DNA of 64,000 nucleotides from Fictibacillus terranigra (GTDB lineage Bacteria; Bacillota; Bacilli; Bacillales; Fictibacillaceae): positions 248,001 through 312,000 of the forward strand of contig NZ_JAUHLN010000002.1 in the NCBI RefSeq assembly GCF_030412265.1, read 5' to 3'. The notes under the pieces are model-generated. The model ran no database searches. It worked only from the letters and a program-made list of their open reading frames with translations, and had not been told where the DNA came from. A program made the position numbers and the translations under genes. Positions 36,210 to 46,505 of the stretch are shown piece after piece; the first letter of the stretch is position 1, and each line of letters opens with the position of its first letter.

Positions 36210-37804
36210 GAATGTCTCCTTCCGTTCATTGGGAACGTGATGTAAAAGCTCGTCCCTCCATTGGGATAGGAAGATAGTTTTATGTCCCCTTTGCCTTTAT
36301 CCACAATCTCTTTAACTAAATATAAACCAAGTCCCAGTCCTTTTTCCCCTTTCGTAGTGACACCCTTGTCAAAAATGTATGGTTTGATATGTTCAGGGAT
36401 TCCTGGACCATTGTCTTCGACCAACAGAGCACAGATTTCACTGTCCTGTTCAATACTGATATCGATATGTTTGTCCGGTGAATCTGATTCGTTTAAGGCA
36501 TGTATGGAATTTTCTATTAGATTCCCGAGGATCATTACGATGTCATGTTCATTCAGCGGATAGGGAAGCTCCTCCAAACGGCTCAGGCTGTCGATCACTA
36601 CATTGATTTTCAATTCTTTTCCTCTGCTCACTTTGCTTATGAGCAGTCCGGCAATACTGTCATTTTTTATATTTTTTGTCACGAAACGCGTGAGACTTTT
36701 CTGTTGCTCCGAAATATCAAAAACATACTGAAGGGCCCGCTCGCCCTTGTCCAGCTGAATAAGTCCTGCTATTGTATGCAGCTTGTTCAAATGCTCGTGA
36801 TTTTGAATGCGGAGAGCTTCTACGAACGCTTTTACCCCCGTTAGTTCTTCCGCCATTTTAGCAACCTTTGTCCGGTCCTGAAAGATCGCAACTGCTCCTA
36901 TCACGTTATGATTATCTTTTATCGGAATTCGATTGCTCATAATGATCTTACCGCTTACATTAATCTCTTGATTGTAAACCGGCTTTCCAAACTGAATGAT
37001 TTCAGGAAGCCTCGTGTCCGGGATGACCGATCTTATCGGTTTACCTGTAAGGCTGCCTTCCACCTGAAAAATTGATTTTGCCTTTTCGTTGAAGATAGTG
37101 ATGTTCTCTTTCACATCGACAGCGATCACCCCTTCATGCATTGCATGGAAAGCAGCTGTACTCTCCTCATACATCCGCACGATCTCATGCGGTTCCAGCT
37201 GGAACATCTGCTGTTTAATATGCCTGGCCAGCATCCACGAACCAAGAAGGCCAAAGAGTAACGTTAAGAACATAATAAGGGCGGCCTGTGCTTTTAAACT
37301 TTGAAGAATTTCGAGGTACCCCGGAAGTATGTTTCCGACAATAACGACACCAACTTGTTCCAGTTGTGCATTCTTAACAGGCATAAAAGCACGGACAGCA
37401 ATCCCAAGATCTCCTTTTGCCTTGGATATGTAGGTATGGTCTGCAAAGGCCGGTCCCTCGTCTTTTCCGGCTGATTTCGTTCCAATGAGCCCATAAACTG
37501 GATGAGAGTATCTGTAATGATCCATGTTCAATACAACGATGTAATCTGCATTATTAATGACTCTTATTTTTTCCACAATCGGATTGATGACATCAGCCCC
37601 ATCCTTCTTTTGGATCTGCATCTGTACTTCAGGAAGCTCAGCCACCGTCCGGGCAGTAATCATGGCACGGTTGCCGAGTTCCTCTTCCCTCATATCCACA
37701 ATTTTGCCAGTAATGATGATGCCTCCAATTAAAAGGGAGAAAAGAACGATTCCGAACGATAAAATGATGATTTTCCAGCGGATGGGCAATCTTATAAATT
37801 TCAT
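36206..37804 (-). CDS. dctS: CitA/DcuS-type sensor histidine kinase for C4-dicarboxylates
   Basis: 532 residues: membrane helix 1 (about 13-32), an extracellular PDC-type sensor (about 35-170, with HYRYSHPVYGLIGT ligand-loop motif), membrane helix 2 (about 172-194), a cytoplasmic PAS domain (about 210-320), the phospho-acceptor H336 in ALRIQNHEHLNKLH, and an HATPase domain (ILGNLIENSIHAL, DNGPGIP, GLGLGLYLV). It probably senses succinate, fumarate or malate outside the cell, and may work with the divergently encoded DctB. Confidence 0.9.
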   Translation of the reverse strand: MKFIRLPIRWKIIILSFGIVLFSLLIGGIIITGKIVDMREEELGNRAMITARTVAELPEVQMQIQKKDGADVINPIVEKIRVINNADYIVVLNMDHYRYSHPVYGLIGTKSAGKDEGPAFADHTYISKAKGDLGIAVRAFMPVKNAQLEQVGVVIVGNILPGYLEILQSLKAQAALIMFLTLLFGLLGSWMLARHIKQQMFQLEPHEIVRMYEESTAAFHAMHEGVIAVDVKENITIFNEKAKSIFQVEGSLTGKPIRSVIPDTRLPEIIQFGKPVYNQEINVSGKIIMSNRIPIKDNHNVIGAVAIFQDRTKVAKMAEELTGVKAFVEALRIQNHEHLNKLHTIAGLIQLDKGERALQYVFDISEQQKSLTRFVTKNIKNDSIAGLLISKVSRGKELKINVVIDSLSRLEELPYPLNEHDIVMILGNLIENSIHALNESDSPDKHIDISIEQDSEICALLVEDNGPGIPEHIKPYIFDKGVTTKGEKGLGLGLYLVKEIVDKGKGDIKLSSYPNGGTSFYITFPMNGRRHS

Positions 37805-37904
37805 CTGGCCAAGCCATTCCTTCCATTAAATTCTGTGTAATATTGTAACATGGTTTTTAAGTTATGCTAGACTTAATGGAAAAAGAGTACAAAAGAGGCT
37901 GAAC

Positions 37905-38975
37905 ATGAAACAAATCTTAGGAATATCCGTTTTTCTCATCACTGGTTTATTGCTTTCGTTTTATATAGGCTTTCATCTTAATCATAAAGAACAACAGATG
38001 GCTTTTGATGATGATCAATCAGGCATCCAAAAACAGATCGTCATTAAATTCAGCCATGTGGTGGCTGAGAACACACCTAAAGGACTTGCGGCACAAAAAT
38101 TTGCCGATCTGGTGGAGCAAAAATCCGATCACAGAGTAAAGGTAGAGGTGTTTCCTAACGGCAGTCTGTATACCGATAAAGAAGAGCTGGATGCCTTAAA
38201 GAGTGGTAAGGTACAAATGATTGCTCCTGCTACATCAAAGCTGGGGGGAGTTTCATCAAAGTGGCAAGTTCTTGACCTGCCGTTCGCGTTTCCTACAGAA
38301 TCAGCGATCAATGAGGGATTGAACGGAGACATCGGAAAATCATTGCTTGCATCTCTAGAGCAACAAAACATTAAAGGCCTTGGTTTTTGGGTGAACGGTT
38401 TAAAGCAAATCACCAATAAGGACCATGCAATAATCAAACCGAATGATTTTAAAGACGAAAAGTTTCGTATCATGTCCAGCGTGGTGCTGAAAAAACAGTT
38501 TGAACTTCTCGACGGGCAAAGCAAACCAATCGATTTTAATGAAACCTACCGAAACCTGGAATCAGGAAATGTAACTGGAGAAGAGAATACGATCTCTAAC
38601 ATCTATTCAAAAAAATATTACCGTGTTCAAGATTACATGACGATCAGCAACCATGGGTTTTTAGGATACGCCATATTGATGAATGAAGATTATTGGCATA
38701 GCCTGCCTTTGAAAGTCAGGGTGCTCATACAGAATTCCATTAATGAAACGGTCCAGTGGAACCAGGACCATTATCGAACCATGAACAAAGAACAGCTGCG
38801 TCTCATAAAAAAAGAATCAAATATACAGATACATGAGCTGACACCGTATGAAAAACAGAAATGGATTGAGAAGCTCAATCCTATGTATAAACAATATGAA
38901 CCGATTGCGGGCAGAAAATTGATCTCCGATATAAGACATCTTCAACGAAAATATGAGAGACAATCGTTTCGCTAG
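37905..38975 (+). CDS. dctB: TRAP-type dicarboxylate-binding protein, probable co-sensor
   Basis: 356 residues with an N-terminal hydrophobic segment (about 5-24, no lipobox) followed by a DctP-type TRAP binding fold (KFSHVVAENTPKGLAAQKFADLVEQKSDHRVKVEVFPNG, GFWVNGLKQITN). No TRAP permease genes lie nearby. In B. subtilis the equivalent DctB is needed for the DctS/DctR response, so a sensor role is likely. Here it is divergent from dctS, with a 100-base gap, rather than first gene of the same unit. AGAGG precedes the start by 6 bases. Confidence 0.85.
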   Translation: MKQILGISVFLITGLLLSFYIGFHLNHKEQQMAFDDDQSGIQKQIVIKFSHVVAENTPKGLAAQKFADLVEQKSDHRVKVEVFPNGSLYTDKEELDALKSGKVQMIAPATSKLGGVSSKWQVLDLPFAFPTESAINEGLNGDIGKSLLASLEQQNIKGLGFWVNGLKQITNKDHAIIKPNDFKDEKFRIMSSVVLKKQFELLDGQSKPIDFNETYRNLESGNVTGEENTISNIYSKKYYRVQDYMTISNHGFLGYAILMNEDYWHSLPLKVRVLIQNSINETVQWNQDHYRTMNKEQLRLIKKESNIQIHELTPYEKQKWIEKLNPMYKQYEPIAGRKLISDIRHLQRKYERQSFR

Positions 38976-38996
38976 CAGACACGGTTGTATAAAAGT

Positions 38997-39024
38997 AAAA
39001 CGCCTCTAAGTCTAGAGGCGTTTT
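38997..39024. terminator. Bidirectional terminator between dctB and the MurE-like gene
   Basis: AAAACGCCTCTA/TAGAGGCGTTTT, near-perfect stem with a 4-base loop. Confidence 0.9.
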
Positions 39025-40489
39025 AGCTGGAAACCGGATGTTTTGCCGTTTTTAAAAATTGGATGGTTTGTTTATCGGTTGACGTAGGCAATTTAAAGGA
39101 TTGTTTGTATGTTTCCTGCCCTTTTCCTGTAATGAACACCCAGTCGCCATCCTTTGCCTTATCCCATGCATGCTGAATCGCTTTGGTGCGGTCGGGTATA
39201 ATCTCGGCGCTTCCGTCCGCAAATTCGTTGTTCAATTTTTTTAATTCATCTACCATTCTGTCCTTCGGGACTCCATTTAGGTCATCCAAGGTTAGTATGA
39301 GTTGAGAGCAAACATCTGAACAAAGGGAGACGATATCTTTTCTTTTGGCAGAATCCCTTTTTCCTCTGAACCCTAAAATATGAACTATTCTTTCAGCGTT
39401 CTCACGTTTTGCCGTTTGATAGCAATATTCGATGGCATCCTCTGTATGGGCATAATCCACAATAAATGTTGCTCCTTCTGGATGGCTGAACGTTTCAAAA
39501 CGTCCGGGAACCCCTTTAAATGTTGATAGGTGACGGGCAGCTTCCTTTATTGATATCCCCATTTTTTCAACGGTCAAGAGTGCCCCAAGAGTGTTCCATA
39601 CGTTATGCATGCCAGGCAGAGGCACCTGGATCTTTTGTGTTGATTTACCATGCCTCACTTTGATGACAGGAAAATACTCTGTACAAACGTTGATCAGCTG
39701 CATTTCGTCATCGGTTCGATTTCCGAATGTGAACACCTCTTGAGCGGAATCAGCTAATTTGTATTGCAGCTTCCGCCCCCATTCATTGTGGGAGGCAATA
39801 ATTGAAGTTCCATGTTTTTTCATCCGTTTAAAAAGCCTGGACTTCACATTAAAATACGCTTCAATGCTTTCGTGATAATCCAGGTGATCATTGCCTAAAT
39901 TCGTAAAAATGGCATAATCAAAGTATATGCCCTCAATCCGCTGCTGCTCAATTCCGTGTGAAGAAACTTCCATAATGACTACCTCGTCTAAGCTTTCTGC
40001 GAGTAGTGACTGTATTTCGAGCGGGTCCGGAGTCGTGTTTTTCGACTTGATCACCTGATTATTTATAATGTTATTTACCGTGCCGATCATTGAGCACGTT
40101 CTACCTGACTGCTCAATGATATGTTTCAATAAGTACGCGGTGGTTGTCTTTCCGTTTGTGCCCGTAACCCCAATCATAATATGTTTTTTACACGGATGGC
40201 CATAAAAGTTGCTTGCCATTCTTGCCAGCGCTTTCCTTGAATCTGAAGTTTGGTAATATGGTACCTCTAACCCCGCTATTGGCTGCTGACCGACGACCGC
40301 TATTGCTCCGTTTGCAATCGCTTGATCGATAAACCGATGTCCGTCTGCACTAAATCCATCAATGGCTACGAATAAATCCCCTGGCACAATTTTCCGGGAA
40401 TTGAACTGAATCCCTGTAATCGGCAGCAAAGGGTCATGGTTTTCAGGTTTTGTAACTGTAATCCCGTTTAAAAGTTCATCCATTATCAT
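39023..40489 (-). CDS. MurE-like Mur ligase paralogue lacking the DNPR motif
   Basis: About 488 residues with the three Mur ligase domains. The P-loop is GVTGTNGKTTT (K114), the carbamylated-lysine region YFNVKSRLFKRMKKHGTSI is present, and the C-terminal glutamate ligase domain includes PGRFETFSHPEGATFIVDYAHT. MurE enzymes adding meso-diaminopimelate carry DNPR in the third domain; here the same place reads LTLDDLNGVPK. The gene stands outside any dcw cluster. It probably joins an amino acid to UDP-MurNAc-dipeptide or a related acceptor, but specificity is open. The start is uncertain: I chose ATG 40489 to match MurE N-termini (GGGG lies about 11 bases upstream); the frame is open to 40576. 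Confidence 0.75.
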   Translation of the reverse strand: MIMDELLNGITVTKPENHDPLLPITGIQFNSRKIVPGDLFVAIDGFSADGHRFIDQAIANGAIAVVGQQPIAGLEVPYYQTSDSRKALARMASNFYGHPCKKHIMIGVTGTNGKTTTAYLLKHIIEQSGRTCSMIGTVNNIINNQVIKSKNTTPDPLEIQSLLAESLDEVVIMEVSSHGIEQQRIEGIYFDYAIFTNLGNDHLDYHESIEAYFNVKSRLFKRMKKHGTSIIASHNEWGRKLQYKLADSAQEVFTFGNRTDDEMQLINVCTEYFPVIKVRHGKSTQKIQVPLPGMHNVWNTLGALLTVEKMGISIKEAARHLSTFKGVPGRFETFSHPEGATFIVDYAHTEDAIEYCYQTAKRENAERIVHILGFRGKRDSAKRKDIVSLCSDVCSQLILTLDDLNGVPKDRMVDELKKLNNEFADGSAEIIPDRTKAIQHAWDKAKDGDWVFITGKGQETYKQSFKLPTSTDKQTIQFLKTAKHPVSS

Positions 40490-40598
40490 GACAGCGTGCG
40501 CCCCTTTTTCATCAAATTGAGCTGTACACATATCATTTCGTAGGACGAAGCCATTTATCGTACTTCGATTCGACATAATTCGATAGTATTTTTTGTTA

Positions 40599-40844
40599 TT
40601 AATTCACAGTGTTGAGGTCGATTAATTCGTATGTGATTTCTGTTGCTCCCTCTTTCCATGTCAGTTCGCAGATTTTGGCAATGGCCACAGGTTTTGTTTC
40701 CCTCGTCTTCCGAATTTCAAGCGGGATATCAAGAGGATACAGCCGGTAGCCATCTTTTCTTAATTTATAAAAGTTGGACGACTCCAAACGGGTTTCTTTG
40801 TTTTTTGTAACAATGATTGTATTTAATTCCAACGGCATTCCCAT
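40599..40844 (-). CDS. Small conserved protein, DUF2584-like
   Basis: 81 residues beginning MGMPLELNTIIVTKNKETRLE, with YRLYPLDIPLEIRKTRETKPVAIAKI in the middle and YELIDLNTVN at the end. The MGMPLE-NT-IVTK start matches my memory of DUF2584, a Bacillaceae family with no known function. It lies upstream of the MurE-like gene on the same strand (over 100 bases to the chosen start), so the two may be co-transcribed. Confidence 0.6.
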   Translation of the reverse strand: MGMPLELNTIIVTKNKETRLESSNFYKLRKDGYRLYPLDIPLEIRKTRETKPVAIAKICELTWKEGATEITYELIDLNTVN

Positions 40845-40937
40845 TTTTCTCAGCCCTTTCTTTTCTTTATCGTGATCCTCCCTTTATTTTAAAGGGAAAC
40901 GATCAATTTGCCTACATCCCGGAATGGATTTAATCAT

Positions 40938-40969
40938 AAAAAAACCAGGGAAATTCATTCCCTGGTTTT
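40938..40969 (-). terminator. Terminator of odhAB
   Basis: AAAACCAGGGAA/TTCCCTGGTTTT with a short loop, then a T-run on the minus strand, just after the odhB stop. Confidence 0.9.
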
Positions 40970-40976
40970 AAAGTAA

Positions 40977-42263
40977 TTACCCTTGTAATAATAGTGATTC
41001 TGGGTCTTCAAGCATTTCTTTCACTTTAGCAAGGAAGCTCACGGCTTCACGTCCGTCAACGATACGGTGGTCATAAGAAAGGGCGATGTACATCATCGGA
41101 CGATTTTCCATTCTTTCTGCATCGATGGCTATTGGGCGCATTTTAATGCCATGCATTCCAAGGATCCCTACTTGAGGCGCGTTTAAAATCGGTGTAGACA
41201 TAAGGGAGCCAAAGATTCCGCCATTTGTGATCGTGAACGTTCCGCCTTGAAGCTCTGAAAGCGTCAATTTATTTTCTCTAGCTTTTTTGCCAAGGGACAG
41301 GATTTCTTTTTCAATACCGGCAAAGCTAAGCTTGTCAGCGTCTCTTACGACAGGAACAACTAAACCTTCTTCAGCTCCTACTGCAATTCCAATATCATAG
41401 AACTTTTTAAGAAGGACTTCGTCTCCCTGAATTTCAGCATTAAGCAGCGGGAATTGTTTGAGCGCTCCTACAACTGCTTTCGTAAAGAAAGACATATATC
41501 CAAGCTTTACGTCATTCTGCTGTAAAAACGCATCTTTTCGGCGTTTACGGATATCGTTGATCGCTGTCATATCCACTTCGTTGAACGTTGTAAGCATTGC
41601 TGCAGTCTGCTGGACTTCAACAAGGCGTTTAGCAATCGTCTGGCGGCGGCGCGAAAGTTTCATGCGTTCCACCGGCTTTCCTGGTACGTCCGCTGATCTT
41701 GGGGTGCTCTCTTGTTTTTTCTCAGGTGCTCTAGCAGCTTTCTGTTCAGGCTGGCTAGCTGGTTTTTCGGAAGCTGCTTTTACATCCTCTGGACGAACTC
41801 GGCCAAGGGGATCGCGCGCTTCTACTTTAGAAAGATCGATTCCAAGCTCACGGGCAAGTTTGCGTGCTGCAGGTGAAGCTAAAGGACGGTCAGTTTCTTT
41901 TCTTTGCTCTGATTCTGCAGCAGGTTTGTTTGGTGCGGCTGCCGGAGCTTCAGCAGCTGGCTGAGCAGCCTGTTGATGACTTACAGAAGGAGCTGGAGCT
42001 TCGCTTGGAACATCCCCTGCACCCTCACCATTCTCTTTAAGTACAGCGATAATATCCCCGACTTCTACTGTATCGCCTTCTTCACGGAGAACTTCTTGAA
42101 TAATCCCATCGTAGTCCGCGCTGATTTCAATGTTTACTTTATCCGTTTCCAGTTCGACAATGTTATCGCCTTTTTTTACGTTGTCACCTACATTTTTAAG
42201 CCATTGTGCAATTGTGCCCTCTGAGATGGATTCAGCTAGTTCAGGTACTTTAATTTCAATCAC
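40977..42263 (-). CDS. odhB: 2-oxoglutarate dehydrogenase E2 (dihydrolipoyl succinyltransferase)
   Basis: About 428 residues. The lipoyl domain has the attachment lysine K42 in [13 protein letters not shown], followed by an Ala/Pro/Glu-rich linker (85-130), an E3-binding domain ([20 protein letters not shown]), a second linker and the catalytic core ending in [15 protein letters not shown] with the active-site His. It transfers the succinyl group to CoA in the TCA cycle. I prefer the GTG at 42263, 8 bases after GGGAGG, giving [12 protein letters not shown]; the ATG at 42269 lies only 2 bases after the same site. The start overlaps the odhA stop. Confidence 0.95.
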   Translation of the reverse strand: MIEIKVPELAESISEGTIAQWLKNVGDNVKKGDNIVELETDKVNIEISADYDGIIQEVLREEGDTVEVGDIIAVLKENGEGAGDVPSEAPAPSVSHQQAAQPAAEAPAAAPNKPAAESEQRKETDRPLASPAARKLARELGIDLSKVEARDPLGRVRPEDVKAASEKPASQPEQKAARAPEKKQESTPRSADVPGKPVERMKLSRRRQTIAKRLVEVQQTAAMLTTFNEVDMTAINDIRKRRKDAFLQQNDVKLGYMSFFTKAVVGALKQFPLLNAEIQGDEVLLKKFYDIGIAVGAEEGLVVPVVRDADKLSFAGIEKEILSLGKKARENKLTLSELQGGTFTITNGGIFGSLMSTPILNAPQVGILGMHGIKMRPIAIDAERMENRPMMYIALSYDHRIVDGREAVSFLAKVKEMLEDPESLLLQG

Positions 42264-45135
42264 GTTCATTGCCTCCCTCGGAAGTTATCGTTTTGGTCTG
42301 GTCTGCTCGCAGAGCGACAGATACAATACGTTCTTGTTCTTTTTTATGAATGTCAGGGTCTCCGCCTGATGGACTGGACCGGTCTGGACGTCCAATATAT
42401 TTTACACTGGCACTTTCTGGAGAGACAGCGCGCAGCTTAGATTCGATAAAGGCCCATGATCCCATGTTTTTCGGCTCTTCTTGAACCCATGCCACTTCCT
42501 CTAAATGAGGGTAGCGGTCAAGAATCTCTTTAATCTCGTTTTTAGGGAAAGGATACAGCTGTTCGACGCGAAGGATATGAAGATGTTTCAACTCCTCCGT
42601 TTTTCCTTCAGCTTCAGCCGCTAAATCAATAGCAACTTTCCCTGTGCAAAGAACGACGCGTTTGATCTGTTCCGCATTTTTTCCTAACCCATCCTGCTCA
42701 AGAACCGGTTTGAATTCCCCTTCTCCAAGCATGTTTCCTGCTGAAGATGTTCTTGGATTCCTTAAGAGGCTCTTCGGCGTCATGATGACGAGCGGCCGAA
42801 CTTCTTCCTTGTCCAGGATTGCTGCCTGGCGTCTTAATATATGGAAGTACTGTGCGGCGCTGGTAAGGTTAGCCACTGTCCAGTTATTCTCCGCAGCAAG
42901 CTGAAGGAATCTTTCAATTCGTCCGCTTGAATGCTCGGGACCTTGTCCTTCATAACCGTGTGGAAGAAGCATGACCAGACCAGATTTTTGACCCCATTTT
43001 GCCCGACCAGCAGAAATAAATTGATCAAAGATTACTTGTGCAGCATTTGCGAAGTCGCCATATTGTGCTTCCCAAAGAACAAGTGTCTCTGGTGCAAAAA
43101 CATTGTATCCATATTCGAAACCTAGAACAGATGCTTCAGAGAGCGGACTGTTATGGATGCCGAAGGCTGCTTTTGCCTGCGGAATCTGATGGAGCGGTGA
43201 AAACAGCTTGCCATTTTGGCTGTCATGCAGGACAAGGTGTCTTTGAGCGAATGTCCCGCGCTCAACGTCCTGTCCGGTAATGCGGATCGGCGTGCCATCA
43301 CCAAGGATGGTGGCAAACGCAAGCGTTTCAGCAAGTGCCCAGTCAACTTTGCTGCCCTCATCAAGAGCATTGGCTCTTCTTGCGAGGATTCTTTCCAGTT
43401 TAGGATAAACCGTAAAGCCTTCAGGTCTTTGTAGAAGAGCCTGGTTGATTTCTTTCAGCTCATCCAATGAAACAGATGTATCTACAGCAGGGAACCCTTT
43501 AACGTAGTCAGGAACCTCTACATCCTTTACTTCCCCGTCTTTAGTCACGCCTTTCACTTTTTCATATTCTTTCTGCAGCCTCTGCTGAACGTCCTTGTCC
43601 ATTTCGTCCGCCTGTCCTCCTTTAATGACACCTTCAGCTTCCAGCTGTTTGGCAAACAATGCCCGTACCGTTGGATGGCTGTTTACTTTTTCATAAGTTG
43701 CAGGCTGTGTCACTGCAGGATCGTCCATTTCGTTGTGGCCAAAACGGCGATATCCGACCAAGTCGATCAAGAAGTCCTTTTGGAAACGCATACGGTATTG
43801 ATATGCCAGTGTAATGGCAGCGATACACGCAATCGGATCATCTGCGTTTACGTGTACGATCGGAATTTCAAAACCTTTCGCAAGGTCACTGGAATATCTG
43901 GTGGATCGTGAATCAGAGCTTTCAGTCGTAAATCCGATCATGTTATTTGCGATAATGTGAACGGATCCGCCAGTCTGATATCCTTTCAAACGGCTGAGGT
44001 TAAGAGTCTCAGCAACAATTCCCTCGCCTGGGAAAGCCGCATCACCATGGATTGAAATCGCGAAGGATTTATTTACATCCTGCTGCGGATATCCAGGCTC
44101 TGTACGAACCTCTTGTGCAGCACGTGTATATCCCACGACTACGGGATTAACAAACTCAAGGTGAGACGGGTTATTAGCAAGTGTTAATGTCGCTCTAGCT
44201 GTGTTTTCTTCGATAGAACGGTCTGCTCCAAGGTGATATTTCACATCACCCGTCCAGCCAAAACTAATCCCTCTTGAACCTTCAGAAGGAATCAGCTCCT
44301 TGTTTGGCGAATGATGAAATTCAGCGAAAATTTTCTCGTAAGGTTTTCCTAAAGTATGAGCAAGTACATTCAGGCGACCACGGTGTGCCATGCCGATCAT
44401 GACATTGCTTGTTCCCCCTTTAACGCTCTGGTGAATCATCTCATCGAGCATTGGAACAAGGATATCAAGACCTTCGATGGAGAAACGTTTCTGTCCGACA
44501 AATGTACGGTGCAGGAATTTTTCAAAGCCTTCAACTTCTGTCAGGCGCTGCAATAATGCGATCTTTTCTTCGTTTGTCATTTCAGGATAGATGTATCCTG
44601 ACTCTACCATGTTATTCAGCCAGTTGTGTTCTTCTTCAACGTGGACATGGCTGAACTCATAGGCCATAGATTTGGTATAAATTTCTTTTAAGCGGTTAAT
44701 CGCTTCCCATCCATTCTGGACATCTCTTGGCGCCTCAGCCCAAATCAAAGAGGCTGGAATCGTTTTCAAGTCCGCCTCGCTCAGCCCATAATGGGATGGA
44801 TTCAGTAACTTAATGTCTTTTGACACTTTTTCAAGGGGATGAATTTCGGATGCCAAATGGCCGTAAGTACGGATGTTTTCGGCTAGGTTTGATGCAGCAA
44901 CGATTTTTTGGACTGAAACTCCGGATGGAGTTTGCTGGGACAGACTGCTGCGAGCATCTTGATTTGCTTCATCAGAAGATGGTGGCGGACCCCACTCTTC
45001 AAACTGTTTTCTTAGTTCCTCGTCTACTGAATTGGGATCAGCTGAATACTGTTCGAACAATTCAATGACATAACCAAGGTTCGGTCCGTAAAATCCCTGC
45101 CATGGTGAATCCTGGCTTGGACGGTTTGTGCTCAT
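42256..45135 (-). CDS. odhA: 2-oxoglutarate dehydrogenase E1
   Basis: 959 residues. Thiamine-diphosphate enzyme with the E1o pattern [49 protein letters not shown], and the C-terminal [14 protein letters not shown]. It decarboxylates 2-oxoglutarate and loads succinyl onto OdhB. The start at 45135 ([21 protein letters not shown]) has AGGGGG 9 bases upstream; the frame is open to 45168 without support. Translationally coupled to odhB. The E3 subunit is not encoded here and is presumably shared with pyruvate dehydrogenase. Confidence 0.96.
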   Translation of the reverse strand: MSTNRPSQDSPWQGFYGPNLGYVIELFEQYSADPNSVDEELRKQFEEWGPPPSSDEANQDARSSLSQQTPSGVSVQKIVAASNLAENIRTYGHLASEIHPLEKVSKDIKLLNPSHYGLSEADLKTIPASLIWAEAPRDVQNGWEAINRLKEIYTKSMAYEFSHVHVEEEHNWLNNMVESGYIYPEMTNEEKIALLQRLTEVEGFEKFLHRTFVGQKRFSIEGLDILVPMLDEMIHQSVKGGTSNVMIGMAHRGRLNVLAHTLGKPYEKIFAEFHHSPNKELIPSEGSRGISFGWTGDVKYHLGADRSIEENTARATLTLANNPSHLEFVNPVVVGYTRAAQEVRTEPGYPQQDVNKSFAISIHGDAAFPGEGIVAETLNLSRLKGYQTGGSVHIIANNMIGFTTESSDSRSTRYSSDLAKGFEIPIVHVNADDPIACIAAITLAYQYRMRFQKDFLIDLVGYRRFGHNEMDDPAVTQPATYEKVNSHPTVRALFAKQLEAEGVIKGGQADEMDKDVQQRLQKEYEKVKGVTKDGEVKDVEVPDYVKGFPAVDTSVSLDELKEINQALLQRPEGFTVYPKLERILARRANALDEGSKVDWALAETLAFATILGDGTPIRITGQDVERGTFAQRHLVLHDSQNGKLFSPLHQIPQAKAAFGIHNSPLSEASVLGFEYGYNVFAPETLVLWEAQYGDFANAAQVIFDQFISAGRAKWGQKSGLVMLLPHGYEGQGPEHSSGRIERFLQLAAENNWTVANLTSAAQYFHILRRQAAILDKEEVRPLVIMTPKSLLRNPRTSSAGNMLGEGEFKPVLEQDGLGKNAEQIKRVVLCTGKVAIDLAAEAEGKTEELKHLHILRVEQLYPFPKNEIKEILDRYPHLEEVAWVQEEPKNMGSWAFIESKLRAVSPESASVKYIGRPDRSSPSGGDPDIHKKEQERIVSVALRADQTKTITSEGGNERD

Positions 45136-45437
45136 TGGTTGATACCCCCTGCTGCGATTTAATAGCAAATATTAACAACTTAAATAGGAAGTTCTCAAAG
45201 TTCCTGTTTTTATAGCAAAAGCAAATTTATCATCATTGAAATACATGCCCTGAATGCTCAACAATAAAACGATTTTTTTGCAAATCACGGTAATTTCATT
45301 CTTTTGCAATAAAGCGAAAGCAGATCGGAACTTCTTAATTAAACGTTTTCATGGTTATTTTAGCACAGTATGGGCATAGGTCAAAAGTTAACTTTCAAGA
45401 AAATTGGCGATAAACGGCGATTTCCGGCGAAAAATAC
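45136..45437. other. odhA upstream region
   Basis: 302 bases between the RarD-like gene and odhA. It should carry the odhAB promoter on the minus strand; TATAAA near 45210-45215 is a candidate -10, but no clear -35 is seen. Near the far end is a short tandem repeat of GGCGA with a 10-base period. I see no gene. Confidence 0.4.
45406..45430. repeat. Three GGCGA units in 10-base register
   Basis: GGCGA at 45406, 45416 and 45426 with five-base spacers TAAAC and TTTCC. The first two units extend to GGCGAT. The repeat lies just after the stop of the RarD-like gene. Confidence 0.5.
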
Positions 45438-46373
45438 TTAAGTACCGTATGTTTTGTGCTTATTTTTAGGCTGTAACCGAGCCATCCACCTTGTTTTAGA
45501 AATTGAGAAGATTACCAGAGCCATCCAAATTAAAATAAAAGAAAAAAGACGGGTGTTTGAAAAATCTTCATGATAGAGGAAAACCCCTAATATGAGCATG
45601 ATCGTTGGTGCGATGTATTGCAGAAATCCAATCATAGATAAAGAAATCCGCTTTGCGCCCTGTGCGAAGCATAATAAAGGAATGGCGGTGACTACCCCCG
45701 CTCCGACCAGCAGCAGGGTCACTGTGGTGTTTTGAGTGGCAAAGGCTTCTGTACCCTTCTGATGGGCAAAAACAACATAGATAAGGGCCAGAGGGGCTGC
45801 AAACATCGTTTCATAGGTCAGTCCAAGAATCGAATCATAGCTGCCCATTTTTTTTGTCAGCCCATACAAACCGAAGCTCAAAGCAAGGGATACCGCAATC
45901 CATGGGAATTTTCCATATTGGAAGGTTAACAGACCGACCCCGATGAGAGCTACCCCAAATGATGCGATCTGCCAAGAATTTAATTTTTCTTTCAGAACGA
46001 TAATGCCCAACAACACGCTGACCAGCGGGTTAATGTAGTAGCCCAGACTGGCTTCAACCACATGATTATTATTTACTGCCCAAATATAAATGAGCCAGTT
46101 GGCGCTGATCAAGAGGGATGAGGCCAAAACAGCGAGAAAATTTTTCTTTTGAAAAAAAAGATTTCTAAGATTGCTGAAGAAATCTGAAGTCTTGTTCATC
46201 AAAAGAATCACGGCGATCATAAATTCGAAAGACCAAAGGATCCGATGAGCTAGGACATCACCCGATTCCACGGAATGAAGAGGTTTCCAGTATAGTGGAA
46301 GAAATCCCCACATCAAATACGATAGTGCTGCGTACCAGATTCCGATAGACTGTTCATTTTGTTTTCCCATCAT
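45438..46373 (-). CDS. EamA-family permease, RarD type
   Basis: About 311 residues with ten predicted membrane helices in two EamA repeats. SIGIWYAALSYLMWGFLPLYWKPL and HRILWSFEFMIAVILL match RarD proteins, and EKLNSWQIASFGVALIGVGLL is the mid-protein repeat. Substrate unknown; the family name comes from a chloramphenicol-related phenotype, but B. subtilis relatives are uncharacterised. The start MMGKQNEQ at 46373 follows GAGG by 6 bases; the longer frame from 46457 has no ribosome site. Confidence 0.8.
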   Translation of the reverse strand: MMGKQNEQSIGIWYAALSYLMWGFLPLYWKPLHSVESGDVLAHRILWSFEFMIAVILLMNKTSDFFSNLRNLFFQKKNFLAVLASSLLISANWLIYIWAVNNNHVVEASLGYYINPLVSVLLGIIVLKEKLNSWQIASFGVALIGVGLLTFQYGKFPWIAVSLALSFGLYGLTKKMGSYDSILGLTYETMFAAPLALIYVVFAHQKGTEAFATQNTTVTLLLVGAGVVTAIPLLCFAQGAKRISLSMIGFLQYIAPTIMLILGVFLYHEDFSNTRLFSFILIWMALVIFSISKTRWMARLQPKNKHKTYGT

Positions 46374-46463
46374 TGTGTACCTCAATTCTCTCAGTGTTTC
46401 CTTTCTTAAGTCCATTATAAGGGGGGCCCAATTTATGACAAAATAGTTTGCCTGCACAACAAA

Positions 46464-46494
46464 GGAGAGCAGCTCTTCTTTGTTGAGCTGCTCC
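46464..46494 (-). terminator. Terminator of the thioredoxin-fold gene
   Basis: GGAGAGCAGCTC pairs with GAGCTGCTCC around a 9-base loop just after the stop at 46506. The T-run is poor (CTTTGTTG), so efficiency is uncertain. Confidence 0.55.
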
Positions 46495-46505
46495 CTAAGC
46501 CATTC

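Noticed and set aside
41458-41964. 168-codon open frame antisense to odhB
   Set aside because: It mirrors the Ala/Pro/Glu-rich linkers of odhB on the other strand. No ribosome site and no recognisable domain.
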